A stretch of 64,000 nucleotides of DNA from Auriscalpium vulgare (taxonomy: Eukaryota > Basidiomycota > Agaricomycetes > Russulales > Auriscalpiaceae): NCBI GenBank assembly GCA_019915015.1, contig JAHBBC010000029.1:372001-436000 (forward strand). The letters are read 5' to 3'. Below, piece after piece: positions 1 to 11,193 of the stretch. The notes under the pieces are model-generated. The model did not search any database, was not told the DNA's origin, and worked only from the letters and a program-made list of their open reading frames with translations. Made by a program: the position numbers and the translations under genes. Within the stretch, counting starts at the first letter, position 1, and every line of letters starts with the position of its first letter.

Positions 1-2502
1 ATCTTACCAGGCAAAGGATAGACAAGAAGGGCTACGAGACAAGTGCCCAGGACCAAGGCCGCGTACAGCTGCAGTCGTGGTGATATCAATTGGAGCGTCG
101 GTGTTGAACGGTTGGTATGACGCACCTTCAACACGATTAGGGTAGTGTTGTTCAATTGGAGGAAGGGCAGAGACGACGGCGTCCATATGCCCTGGATGCC
201 CAGCGGGGACTCCAGAGCAATGTGAAGCAAGAACACGACGGAGCTACAGGGGGTGCGTGGTATTCGCATCAGAGTCGTGTCGCACCGTGCCAATCGGCCA
301 GCCAGACGATGCTACTCACAGCGGGTGACGCGGCGCCGACATGCTGAACTATATGGCGAAGTTGAACGTTGACCGCTGGCAGTGGTACGTGGACGGGAAA
401 AAGAGGCGACTCAGGAACCCAGGGACGTTGATGACCGTAATGTTGCACCACGCGAGCCTTACTGTATCTAATCTTATCTATGAACGACGTCCTCATTCCC
501 CCGAGTCACGCGAGCGCTAACTCACCTGTCCGCGACGGTCATGTCGAGGGAAGACGGGCACCCGTCCGGAAGTCCTCAACAGAGGCAGTCAAGGATGTGA
601 GACTTTCTAGATGTCAATGACCTCTACACTGATGCCAGAAGGCGTATCTCCGGTCTTCTCGGGCTGCCCAGCGCAGATGAACCGCAAGCATCCTGGAAGT
701 CAGTACACTCTTCAAAACCGTGCAAAACGTCCGTCTTTATCTTGGCGGGTTAATTCTACACCTAATCGCCACCTTCTCTTAGGTGGTGGGCGGTGGGCAC
801 TGTTTAGCCAGCATTTTGCGTGTCGGAGAGCGGCGCTTGAGCGGTGCTCGTCACATCCACCAGATGTTTCGCCTCCCATGAGAAATGGGCGCACGGCTTC
901 TTCATCACAGATGAACCAACGACCTCGTTGCTACCTACTGACGGTAGTGTTCCCCCCACGCTGCGCTGCAGCGCTACGGGTGTCGCGGCCTGCGCGTCGT
1001 TACTATCATGGTACGGATGTATCAGATACTCACCCCACCATCTCGAAAGCGTACCGGGCGCATCTATGTATTATGCTCACAGAATCGACCTACCATGTGC
1101 TGCTAATTCATGTTATGAAGCCCTCGATTCTACCTGCGGCTCCGACTGCGGCTCCATGCCCGTGGCGGCGGTGGGGTCAGCAGACGAAGGGTCCTCAACC
1201 CACTCGCGACTGTCGCCTTCAATCACTTCTCTTTGGTCTCTTCTTAACGGCTACCCCTGCTGACTCTGATCGTCACCACTGCTGCACGGGTGCGTGGTTT
1301 TTCTTGCGCATTTCTCGCGCCTGTCGTGCTTGCATTCTGTGCGTCCGTTTTGACGGCTGATGAATTGTCTTTACGCAGCTCAAATGAATGCTTACCGCCC
1401 CGCGCCTCTGGAAATGTGGGCGCAGCTGTATGTCGGCTCGCTTGCATTCACTCCCGGTGGGCACTTCCATGTGCCTGGCTCTTGTTACCGCCGATTGGCG
1501 CGCGACGGGTCAGTTTCAATATTTGTACCGTTTTCCCGCATGTGCAGTAGTGATGAATTTCTTTCCAAGGAAGATGTTCCCCTGAGTGCTGATGGCGTGA
1601 CTTCGACAGCCGGCTACTCCAAATATATTGGGTTGTGCCGTCGCCAGCTCAGTCGACGAATGCCAGTTGCTATTATACGCCGGTGGACTGAACCTAAGCT
1701 ACCGCCGCCCACCTGCGGCACTAAGCGCCACATCCCGCCCCCTCCGGATCCCAAGCGGAAAGTGATTTTCGGACGGCGACAAGCAACCGTTTATAAGCGC
1801 CGACATGTTGTGGGGTCGGCGCATGTCTGCTCAGCATTGCTGCGAGTCAAGTATTCCAGTATGCAGTCTTGGGCGCCTCCCTCTTGATCGAATGTCGCGC
1901 ACACATTTTCTCATTTTACAGTACTCATCGCGATTAATCTATCGGCCTATGTTATTATTATCACGAGGGCACGATAAGCAAGCTGCGCAGAAGGAGTAAC
2001 GATGACTCGAGGAGTCTACGCAAGGAAATACAACAGACATATGAAGGGACCGGCGAACCACCGCGGCCCCCTGCGGTCCCGTGCTTCACTGAGCTTCCAA
2101 ACAGTCGCGACGGAGGGGCGCAACGGGACGGTGGCATGTGCCACCTGATGCTTGCGAACGCGGATATGCCATACGCAGGCCGTGGGCAACGCCCGCGACG
2201 GCGCCTACACCCAGGATGGCTAAGTGGCGAACTACCGATCAGTAGATGGAGGTGCTTACTCGGCTGGCGTGCAGGATCGACAGTGAGACACCATCTATGT
2301 ATGGGTTTATGAGTACAGGCTCCGGTGGCTCCCTCGAGAGTGTGGACACGTCATTTCGGTGAGGTCTGGGCTCTGGCCCAACGCCGCCCATATGCGGGGG
2401 CCAGTAGGAAGCACCGACAGATGATAGGTATGCACGGACCATGCCGCCGCTAGTAAATTGAAGCGGAGCAGAAATAAAATTCGCGTCCCGTGGCACCAGC
2501 AT
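1..2502. other. Gene-poor left flank
   Basis: I see no gene here that I can support. Open frames are short and overlap on both strands. The longest convincing-looking one (1360-1887, plus, 175 codons) has no family motif, no recognisable splice partners and an unusual His/Cys/Arg-rich make-up. The stretch lies directly beside a transposon and could hold older decayed repeat material. Confidence 0.5.
2446..2480 (+). repeat. Fragment resembling the transposon's right end
   Basis: The 15-mer AAATTGAAGCGGAGC at 2455-2469 recurs exactly at 5817-5831, inside the right end of the Harbinger-like element, in the same orientation. A nearby GCCGCT and a following A-rich run also match. It lies just outside the left terminal repeat, so it is not part of the inverted repeat. 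It may be the relic end of another copy. Confidence 0.6.
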
Positions 2503-2521
2503 TAGGGGAGCTCAGAGTAGA
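2503..2521 (+). repeat. Left terminal inverted repeat
   Basis: Nineteen bases, TAGGGGAGCTCAGAGTAGA, are the exact reverse complement of 5840-5858. The GGGG start after TA fits Harbinger ends. Confidence 0.9.
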
Positions 2522-2656
2522 CCGTTTTCGTTTCCGTTTCGTTTTCAAACGCCTTTCGTTTTCGATTCGGCGCCCCGGCGTGATATTACATAATGTCACT
2601 CAATCTACGCCGCTGCGCGACACCGCCGCCATTGCTTTCGAGCTCTTCCACCAGCC

Positions 2657-3972
2657 ATGGCCCGTGCTACCTACCACGATGAGATTATCGACGCATACAT
2701 CACATATATGGCTATCCAGATGGCACTCATGCCTCCATCTTCAGCCACAGCTATGATGGAGCAGCTCCAACGCGATAGCTCAATCCTTCACACCATCCTA
2801 TCCTCCCGCTACATCACCCGTCCCCCGTCGTTAAAGCCGGCAATCTCCAGCTTGCATGGGAGTATGCACAGGATCCTGCCCATCACCACCGCTTTATCAA
2901 CATGCTCCGTGTCTCTCCCCACGTCTTCGACACTATCCTTGGCCTCATCGAGGGTCATCCCGTATTCCAGAACAACTCGAACACCCCGCAGGAGGATATC
3001 CGAACGCAATTAGCGTGACCCTGTACCGTATGGGTCGCTATGGCAATGGCGCATCTCTCGAGGATATCAGCCGTGCAGCGGGCTGTTCAGAGGGCGCTGT
3101 GGAGCTATACACGGAGAGATGTCAGGAGGCGCTGATGTCCTTGCATGGGATGTTTGTACGGCCGCTAACAGAGGAGGAGAAAGAGGTCGAGAAAAGGTGG
3201 ATTGATGAGCAGCTTGGTTTCACGGGATCCACCTGGAGGGAGGGATGGGTGATGTACGACGGGACAATTGTTGTCCTGTACAGTCGCCCCGGCCTCGACG
3301 GTGACGCGTACTACACAAGGAAGTGCAACTATGGGTTCAACGTCCAGGTATGCTGGATATCTTCTAATAGCTCCTGACTGACATATCTGTACACAGATTG
3401 GCAATACACCGTCGAATCTACGAATCGTTGACTATTCGCTTGGCATGACCGTTCTGCTCATGATGCATCTGCATTTGAGCATACTGCAGCTGTCAAGCAT
3501 ACCGACTGGTTCTTCAGAGGTGACGAGTTTGCATGGGTGACTCTGCGTACCCTGTCAGCTCGCGGACCATCCCAGTTCACAAGAAACCAGCGTCGTTAGA
3601 CCGCTCAAATGCCTTATTCGACAAACACGTAGCTCGCCTACGCGTTCGCTCTGAACACACCATGGGTGCACTCAAGGCCGATGGCAATCCCTTCGTGGCT
3701 TACGGCTCAATATCCGTTACAATCGGGACCATATACGAGCGTGTCGGTGGATTTCATGTTGCATCATCTTGCACAACGCAGTGCTCGACATCGAAGGATG
3801 GGCGAGTGGGACAAGCTTTGCGACTTGGCACTCACGTGCTCAGGAAGAGGACGATAGGGGGGAGCCAGATGATCCTATAGATGATGATATCACAGAGGAT
3901 GATGATTGCGAGGCTAGGAGACGTGGCCTTGTGGCAGAAATAGTAGCCGCTCAACGAGCAGGACTTGTATAA
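2657..3972 (+). pseudogene. Harbinger DDE transposase, frameshifted
   Basis: The product would be the DDE-type (DDE_Tnp_4) nuclease that cuts and rejoins the element. It starts MARATYHDEI at 2657 and ends with a TAA at 3970-3972. The protein can be followed through all three frames. The frame changes near 2830 and near 3011, there is a normal-looking intron at 3348-3396, and further one-base shifts lie soon after SLGMT (about 3450), at the VDSAYP motif (about 3540) and after TMGALK (about 3675). Recognisable family landmarks are YRMGRYGNG, the first catalytic Asp in YDGT (about 3259), NYGFN, NTPSNLRIVDYSLG, the second Asp at the broken VDSAYP, the Glu in RSEHT (about 3654), and the C-terminal LHNAVLD. 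At least four indels make it inactive. Family assignment is firm; the number of shifts is my reading. Confidence 0.85.
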
Positions 3973-4087
3973 ATGAACAAGATTAAATCTGAGATTGTAA
4001 AGAGTAAGAGAGATATAATCAGAAAGAAGAAAGGACTGTGTAGCATTAAATGAGAGGCTGCAGTTAGAAAGGACAAAAGCAAAATGA

Positions 4088-5662
4088 TCAGACTAAGCCT
4101 CGCTCCAACTCGTCTGGAACCACAGATGATCCTCGTCCAAGATCTCTGTCCAACTGGCTCTCATCCCAGGGAGGACTATTTTCTCTCTGGCTTGTCATCT
4201 CGCTCTCGGGCTCATCATCCGGAGGTGTCGATGCGCGCGGCAGAGATGAAGGCGTCGATGCAGCGGTTGACATAGAGCCCGTGCGTGAGATGGAACGAGC
4301 GGGCGTAGCGGCGGCGACAACCAGAGGAGGATTCTGAAGGCGCGATATATTTTCACGGAGATCTTGAAGCTGCAGCTGAAGGTCATCGTCAAGTGCTTCC
4401 GACTTGCGGCGATACTCATCGTTCGTCCACAAGCCAATCTGCAGCTCACGAAAGAGGCGGTCGTGGCGATCGCGAGCGTCTTGGCGAAGACTATTCATGT
4501 CATCGCGCAGCCTGTCGACAGCTTTGCGGATGTTCTCTTCCTTTGACACCGCAAAGCTACGCCTGCCACATGAATTAGTCCACGTGCATTACCAACAACT
4601 AGTATTACTTACTCGATGGACTCCTTCAGTATGTCTTGAATGCCGGTGCGTGACGTGGGCTTGAAGCGACCCTTCAAGCTCTCCAGCTTCTCTTCCGACA
4701 GGTGTGCGGGAGTCTTCTTCGCACTTGCTTGCGACGAGGGCGGCACGCGGTTCTCTTTGGGAGTGTGTGGCGTCTGCGGTGGCGATCCGGGCCGGGTGCG
4801 GTCGCAGAAGAGTCTTGCGCGAGAGGCGCCGGGCCATCGTGAACGCGTAGACGGGGTCTATGTCCTCTTCGCGCGGTTGCCGCACAGGTGGCGCGTCGTC
4901 GGGAGGCTGATAGTGCACTGTGCGTGACCGTCCGGACCAACCCCAGTCGTGATGATGATCGGGTTTTCATTTGGGCGGGTGGCAAGGATCGCGTGAATTC
5001 GGGGGAAGACAGCGAACTCGGCCTCGATCTCCTCTGCACAGGATGTGTTAGCCTGAGCGTGCTCATCGGAGATCACAAAATGAACTACTCCAGATATTCT
5101 TGTGGCGTGCATCGGTATCCTCGATGGGCCATCTGGCCCTATGTAGCAGACCAAATACTCATCTGGACCATCGTCGGCATCACCTGTGTCGACGATGCCC
5201 ATTCCCAGTGAGGACACCTCCACCCGTGCACTTAATGCGCCGAACCTTGGAGTGATAGGTGATGCGTAGCCTAGCATTGCCTGTGAGCACGTATGAGGCA
5301 TCCAATAAGGGCGCCTCATACTGATTTATTTTCCCGAGCACCTTTGCTCCCAGACTGACGCCGAGTCCGGAGCATCCTTCCAGAGGATGCGAGCAAGCAA
5401 GCTGACCCGCTGCGACCTTACTTTCTCCGCTTTCTACGCTGGAAATACAACAGTAACAAAGCCCAGATGATGCGTGGGCCCCTGCGGTCACCACGCTTGT
5501 TACTTCATAACCTTGCGATTTTGCGGCTGTTCGAGCTCCGTGATGATGCAGGAGCACTCATTTGGCTTCTTAGGCCGTGCCCCCGCTGATGTTCTCCTCA
5601 CGGGATTTCTTGCCCGAGCTGTCTCAGTGATCGGAGTCCGAGCGGCCGCGTTTCCGGGGCAT
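4088..5662 (-). pseudogene. Second ORF of the Harbinger-like element, broken
   Basis: This runs opposite to the transposase and begins just inside the right repeat with MPRKRGRSDSD (5662). The frame breaks at once: a TGA follows, and the sequence resumes one frame over as ETARARNPVRRTS. Further pieces lie at about 5320-4860 and about 4920-4620. A probable intron near 4560-4610 joins a piece ending ILKESIE to the last exon (4549-4088), which is charged and likely coiled-coil (KAVDRLRDDMNSLRQDARDR), followed by a Ser/Pro/acidic tail. Harbinger elements usually carry a second, often Myb-like, protein that helps bring the transposase to the ends or nucleus. I see no clear Myb motif, so the role is inferred from position only. 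Confidence 0.55.
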
Positions 5663-5839
5663 TAAGAGAGTAGGAGAGTGTAGATTAAGGAGGTATCGCG
5701 AGGAATGAGTGTGTGAGACACGAAGACACGCACAACGCGAGGTCACCTAAAGTCACCATTGTCACACATCGGGGGCACTATGAAGCCGCGACCGAATCGA
5801 AAACGAAAGGCCGCTGAAATTGAAGCGGAGCGAAAAAAA

Positions 5840-5858
5840 TCTACTCTGAGCTCCCCTA
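5840..5858 (-). repeat. Right terminal inverted repeat
   Basis: Exact reverse complement of 2503-2521. The adjacent interior (5792-5811) also pairs with 2551-2570, extending the end similarity with a diverged middle. Confidence 0.9.
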
Positions 5859-6662
5859 TTTGCGATCAGCGACGGATCTGATGAATCAGGGTACGTAGGG
5901 ACGGGGGTGCTACCGCGTATGTTGCCAGAGGGGGGGCGCCGAAATGATGCGCTCTGGTGTGCTAGCGGCATTGCCATTCTTGCATGCGCTGTCGCGGGGA
6001 GCTGGACGGGGGCGGTGCAGGGACAGGGACCGAGCGCATGACCGGGTGTGGGAGCCCAAGGAATGGAGCAGAAGCGGCTTCAAATGGCACCAGATGATGG
6101 GGTCAGCGATACGGAGAGGAGTGTGAGAAAAGGGCGGCCCCCTGCCAGACGATAACAAAGAGGACGGAGGGCGCCCTGGGGACTTCCGGTGACGGGGACA
6201 AAAGGAGGACATGGGTCCCCATGCAGGCGTGACAGACGGCTATCGCCATGATCGCCCAAATATACCGCGGCCCAGAGGGTCTAGTCGAGGCGCACAATGT
6301 CCCCCCGTCCGCAGCGAGGCTGGGAAGGGCCGCGCCGCCAACGGCTAGCGTGCGACTGGGAGTCTGGGCGGCCGTGCGGGGCTAGCCACGGCCACTGGCG
6401 CACTGGGGGCGCCTATGTTTAAGTTGAACAAGATCTGTCAGATTATCTGGAAAGGTCGCGCGGAGGATGCTGGGACGTGGTTCTGATGTTCGGCGCCTTG
6501 TGCCGGCCATGCCGCTTCGCGGAGGCACGTGCCACGTGCTGGTTATTTAATATCAGTGGCCAACGCCGTACAAGTACAACACCCAAAGCCACCACGCTCC
6601 GCGCCGCCGCCCCACTGCGCGACCGCCTATAAGCCCCCTCCCCTCCCCTGCTCCCCGTCGCC
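5859..6662. other. Intergenic, promoter side of the next gene
   Basis: No gene is supported. It separates the transposon from the gene at 6663. A TTATTTAA run at about 6543-6550 and a TATAAG at 6628-6633 are the only core-promoter-like signals; the second lies just 30 bases before the ATG, so the first is the better TATA candidate. Confidence 0.5.
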
Positions 6663-7379
6663 ATGGCCATTATGCTCCCCCACGCCCCCTCACGCCTCCC
6701 GCCCCTCAAATCATGCCGTCGCACCGCTACTTCCGTCCTCGCCGGCGACTGCGACCCGCGCCCCGCCCGCGACGTCCTCACCAGCGTCCTCAACGGCGTC
6801 CCCGTCTACAAGGCCGTCGAGCTCGATGAGGAGGCAAAGCGCGAGCAGAGGCGCGAGCGCAAGGAGCGTGCCCAGGAGAAAAAGAGGGCCAAACTCGCCG
6901 CTGCGCAGCGCGATGAGCCTGCGGCACCCGAAGCGGTGTCCGCACCGCCCCCCGTCCCCCCGACGCCCGTCGAGCACCACGTCGAGCCTTCGACATCCTG
7001 GGGCTCTCGCCCCGTTCTCCACCTAGCGACCACGCTGCGCTCCAGCTCCGTCACCCCGCCGCCGATGCCATCATCGCCACCCACGACACCCGGCCCGTCC
7101 ATCTCATCCAGCACGTCGCGCACGTCGTCTAAGCGGCCGCACACACCCATGGACCAAGACGACTACGACGAGGGCAGCGACCGCGCGTCTGGCACGCCGC
7201 CGTCGCGCCCGCGCAAGAAGCGCCTCGCGTCGCGGAAGGGGTGGAAGGGCTGGGTGGAGGGCTCGCCTCCGCCGTCGGAGAAGCTCATCAATTTGGACGA
7301 TGTGAAGGTGCTGAACGAGAGGCGGACGAGGAGTGGGAAGAACTTCGATGGGATTGGTGTTGGCAGTGGCTGGGTCTAA
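6663..7379 (+). CDS. Small basic/disordered protein of unknown function
   Basis: A single-exon frame of 238 aa in a GCCATGGCC start context. I do not recognise the family. The sequence shows a short ordered N-terminus (residues 1-60), a highly charged Glu/Arg/Lys helix about residues 55-80 (EEAKREQRRERKERAQEKKR, probable coiled coil), a long Pro/Ser/Thr-rich disordered middle, a basic patch RPRKKRLASRKG that could be a nuclear localisation signal, and a conserved-looking C-terminal tail beginning near LINLDD. Third codon positions are strongly C/G biased, like the housekeeping genes nearby, which supports real coding. A nuclear, protein-binding role is only a guess from composition. Confidence 0.7.
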   Translation: MAIMLPHAPSRLPPLKSCRRTATSVLAGDCDPRPARDVLTSVLNGVPVYKAVELDEEAKREQRRERKERAQEKKRAKLAAAQRDEPAAPEAVSAPPPVPPTPVEHHVEPSTSWGSRPVLHLATTLRSSSVTPPPMPSSPPTTPGPSISSSTSRTSSKRPHTPMDQDDYDEGSDRASGTPPSRPRKKRLASRKGWKGWVEGSPPPSEKLINLDDVKVLNERRTRSGKNFDGIGVGSGWV

Positions 7380-8318
7380 ACTCGTGCGTCGCAAACCTCG
7401 CATCCAGCATGCTTGTTCCTCACTTGCCCTTAGGTGTCTCCATGTCTGTGTCTGCCTCGCCCCACGGTGGCTCTGCGCAGTGAGCGGGACGTCTGGCAGC
7501 CCCGCGCCATCCCTGACCCTGCCACAGATCCTGCGAGGGCGTTGCCATGGATTATCTTTCTATTGTGTTGTCTTTCTGGTCGGTGGACGGGTATTGTGAT
7601 CCCCTTGCATTCCATTTCTCCTTCCCATGTGTTATATCCATATTCCTGCTTTCTGTCCGTTGATATTCCCCCGATCATCTATAGCTAACGTCTTGGTCGT
7701 GCCACATAGTGTGTATTTCTTCCTCCGTTCTACATATCCCCCGCATGCAGCCTGCATTTATTTGAAAACCTGTCTTGAGCCTGTGCGCCGTTTCTGTTAG
7801 GTAGCGTAGTGCTGGCAGTAGAGTAGCCCTGATGGGACCATGTGTGGTCCCCAATACGAGAAAGTTCGAGATGCCTGGGGCGTGAGCGCCGGCGGGGGAC
7901 CGTGCGCCAGTCGCGTCGCGATCGCGGTTCCCACGGGGGACAGTCAACGATATACGTCCGACGGCAGCCGACGCCACAGCCCGGTACAAACTCCGCGAAC
8001 TCGGCCTCGGCGCTTCCGAAGCCTGCGGCGTTGCCGAAGTCCGTCCTCAATCGTTCTTTCCTCCGTCACGGCGCACCCGTCGCCGTCCCGCCCACCGGCC
8101 CACCGCACGCACCACGCCCGACACGCCGCCCCCGCGTCGACAGCCTGCACTTGCCATCCGCGAGCCCCACGCGCGACCTGCCGCGCCGCGCCCTGCCCAC
8201 GTTGGGCCACCTGTCCTTGTAATTCGGAGGGCAACGGCTTAATTCCCGCTCGCTAAGCGACTTTGCACGCCTTGTTCTTTCGCACCGCGGGCCCGCTTCC
8301 TCTCGATCACGGACGGCC
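7380..8318. other. Intergenic between two plus-strand genes
   Basis: No gene supported. It should hold the 3' UTR of the 6663-7379 gene and the promoter of MTG1. The reading frames present are short and GC-skewed shadows. Confidence 0.5.
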
Positions 8319-10266
8319 ATGTCGTTGTCGCGTTTCGCGTTTCCTGCCCTTCCGGTGCCGCCCTCGTGGTACCCGGGGCATATGTCGCAGTTTACACGCA
8401 TGCTTCCCGCGTTGCTCACGCGCACAGACGTCGTTCTCGAGCTGCGTGACGCGCGCCTCCCGCTTACCAGCATTAACCGGACATTCGAAGGTTCGTGGTC
8501 ATCGTCCTACCCTCTTGTTCTGCGGTGTACGGCAACCGTTCGATCCCTACATATTGTATCGTGCGGCGTCCTGCCGCCCGTCCACAGACAGCAGTGTCTC
8601 TCCCTAATCCGGAATACGGCGTTTGGGCCACGCTGCTGCAGCGTGGCCAGAACCCATCTGAAACACTTCTTGGGCCAATGGCGGCCGCACAGTTCCCGCC
8701 TAAAGCCCCCGAGCTTGGACAGCGTTCGTACAGTATGTAATCCGGCGGCCTGGCTGGGGACACGCCTTGCCTTCTCCTTCCTCCTTCTCGCTTCTTGCAT
8801 CCGCGTCTTCGCAGGCCCCTGGTCCCTTCGGCAGATGATCGCTGACGTGCAATTCACTGCGATAGGTGCTCTGAAGCGGTGGCGCGCAGAGCGCTTCCGC
8901 GTCGCGGACCATGCCGCCACCTCCGCCACCCACACCGCGGCCCGCGTCTGTGAGCGCATCGTCGTCTTCAGCAAGCGCGACCTCGTTCCAGAATGGGGCC
9001 TGCAGGTACGTTCTTGTCAGGCCACACGAACCGCAGAGCTCAGTCCTGGTAGTAGCCATTCCGCCTGGCGATGGCCTCCAAGTTTCCGGACCAGAGGGTC
9101 ATGTTCGCGTCGTGGAACAAGCCGCGAGATCTCAAGACGCTGAGCAGCATGCTCGTGAGTACGTCCTTTTTTTTGCTTCCTCCGATTTAATCCGCCGATA
9201 TGACTTCATCTGCGCAGACATTGCGAAGGAGCACCCGCATGTGCCCGAACTGAACGTCCTCGTCGTCGGCATGCCCAATGTTGGCAAGTCCACCCTGCTC
9301 AACGCTCTGCGGAACATCGGAATCGCTGGACGTACGTCACATCAGCCGCCGGGCGTGGCGCGTTCCGCTGTCTGATCATATCACCTCTGTCCATTCCAGC
9401 TACCCCAAAAGCGCTCCGCACCTCTGCACAACCCGGCCTAACGCGTGCACTGTCGACACGGCTTAAACTATCCGCTGACCCCTTAGTGTACTCTTTTGAC
9501 ACGCCCGGCGTCATGCTGCCCTTTCTGGGGCGCGGCGACAGAGGCGCCGAGCGAGGCGTGAAACTGGCTTTAATTGGTGCGGTGCTAAATCCATCTTTGT
9601 CTCCATTGCTAACCGACCATGCCGACTGCCAGCTGGCATCAAGGAGGGCTTATACGACATCGAGTCTCTGGCTGCATATCTACTCTACCGGCTCAACGTG
9701 CTCAATTCTACGTGTGCGTTCCTCTTCCATGCCTGTCACTTTTGCCTCTTAGCTAATTCAAATTCCTTGCGCCCTTCCGTGCTTCTTCAGCGCCAGCGTA
9801 TTTGACGTTGCTGCCCGATGGCTCCGCCCCGACCGCCGACATCGACGCGTTCTTGGACCTGCTCGCCCGGCGGCTTGGCATGCTCAAACGCGGCGGCATA
9901 CCAGATATGCAGCGTGCGGCAACGTGGTTCGTCAGGTGGTGGCGCGAAGAGGGCGGCTCGGTCTACGCGTCGGCACCGCTTGCGACGCCATCACAACAGC
10001 CCCTAGGTGCTGCGGCACAACCGCAGCGCGCCGGTTGGGGTTTCGACCTCGAGTGGGAGGTTGCACCGGCGGGCAGCGCGAGCGTGGGCGCAATCCAGGC
10101 TCATATGGAGGCATGCATAGACACGTATGTGCAAGACGCCGAGCGTGAGGCGAGCGAGGGCGGTGGCGTGAGCTCTACGCAAGTAAAAAAGCGGGAGCGG
10201 GAGGAGAAAATGGCCAAGCGGGCGGCGCGCACGCAGGTAAGGCTTGCGGCCAAGAAAGGGAGCTGA
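8319..10266 (+). CDS. MTG1: Mitochondrial ribosome-associated GTPase 1 (Mtg1 family)
   Basis: Mtg1 is a circularly permuted GTPase of the mitochondrial matrix that helps late assembly of the large mitoribosomal subunit. Exons: 8319-8490, 8866-9005, 9056-9158, 9218-9331, 9400-9576, 9633-9713, 9791-10266, giving 420 aa. Motifs come in the permuted order of the YlqF/YawG class: WYPGHM near the N-terminus, the G4-like motif as SKRDL, then the P-loop GMPNVGKST, and the G3 motif DTPGV. The C-terminal third is family-typical (KEGLYDIESLAAYLLYRL) and ends in a basic Lys/Arg helix. The first intron (375 bp) is much longer than the rest (50-77 bp) and is open in frame, so its boundaries are the least certain. 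The gene converges on RPB11. Confidence 0.9.
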
Positions 10267-10654
10267 TGCGGATTCCGTAGCCGCGTGGATATGGAGTTGA
10301 TGGATACCCCGCATATGATATAGTCCTTGGCGCCGGAATGCACGCCCATAATGCGACATATATTCCAACAATGAATGGTAGACATAACGGCTCGTGTCTG
10401 ATATCAGTGGCGCGTCCAGCAGCCCTGAATGTCCCACAGACATATCACTGCCGCGATACGTGGATAGGGCAACCACCAACACCCTGGATGTAAACTTATT
10501 GTAAAGAAGCCGGTTGCATCGATCACCTCGGTTGCAAGCGGTTTGAAACCTCGGGACCTCGGCGTCACGGAAGACTCGTGTCCTAAGGATACATGGTATT
10601 ACAAAACATACAGATACATACAGCATAAAAAGCCTACCCAGCAGGACTCCCGGC
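10267..10654. other. Convergent 3' ends of MTG1 and RPB11
   Basis: MTG1 (plus) and RPB11 (minus) end tail to tail here, 388 bp apart. Only 3' UTR sequence is expected, and no structured element is evident. Confidence 0.6.
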
Positions 10655-11193
10655 CTATAAGTCCATGTAACTTCTCGTGTCACCGCTCCATGCCGGCGCT
10701 GCTGCCGTGCCATACGGATCTTCGGCCGCAGTGGGCTCAACGTCCTTGTACTGAAACTCGCGCTTGAACTTTGCCTCGATTGACGCAATCATGCCGATGA
10801 GCTTCGTGCACGCCTGCTCAAGTGCTGCGGCGGGCGTGATGGTGCCGTCGGTCTGAATCTTCACGAGGAAGTACGGGTGCAGCGGGTGGGGCACCTTGTA
10901 TCCGGCGAAAAGAACCTGGGGCATGCTGAGGAGCTGACTGTGCGGCGTGTGAGTGCTTATGGACGAGGGGAGATAGATCGGGGGGCAACGTACGCGCGGA
11001 TCATGTTGGCGAGGGTGTGGTCCTGCTTTAGGATCTTGACGGTCGCCGCGTTGGGTATTTTGGTGTCCTCGGTGACTTCGACTCTGGATGACGTGCTCCG
11101 TCAACACACGGAGTGCGAACGTCGGCGCTGACACACGCACGGCTTCTCGCCATCATCCAGCACGAAGAGTTCGTAGCGATTGGGGGCGTTCAT
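10655..11193 (-). CDS. RPB11: DNA-directed RNA polymerase II subunit RPB11
   Basis: RPB11 pairs with RPB3 to form the alpha-like assembly platform of RNA polymerase II in the nucleus. Exons on the minus strand: 11193-11141, 11083-10994, 10937-10655, giving 141 aa, slightly longer than the roughly 115-120 aa usual elsewhere because of a C-terminal tail. The start MNAPNRYELFVLDDGEKP and the block LKQDHTLANMIR followed by PQVLFAGYKVPHPLHP are the classic L/RPB11 dimerisation signatures; a helix with TKLIGMIASIEAKF completes the domain. Two short introns (57 and 56 bp) have clean GT-AG ends. It is divergent from RPL28, sharing the 11194-11690 interval as promoter. Confidence 0.95.

Larger units (their letters stand above)
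2503..5858. mobile_element. PIF/Harbinger-like DNA transposon, decayed
   Basis: The element is about 3.35 kb and is bounded by perfect 19-bp inverted repeats (TAGGGGAGCTCAGAGTAGA at 2503-2521 and its reverse complement at 5840-5858). A second 20-bp inverted match lies just inside (2551-2570 with 5792-5811), so the ends are related over about 70 bp. It encodes a DDE transposase on the plus strand and a second ORF reading inward from the right end on the minus strand, which is the usual two-gene Harbinger layout. Both ORFs carry frameshifts, so this copy should be non-autonomous. Harbinger elements normally duplicate a TWA trinucleotide. Here the flanks are TTA on the left and TAT on the right, so only TA is shared and the duplication is either decayed or only TA. 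Confidence 0.85.
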
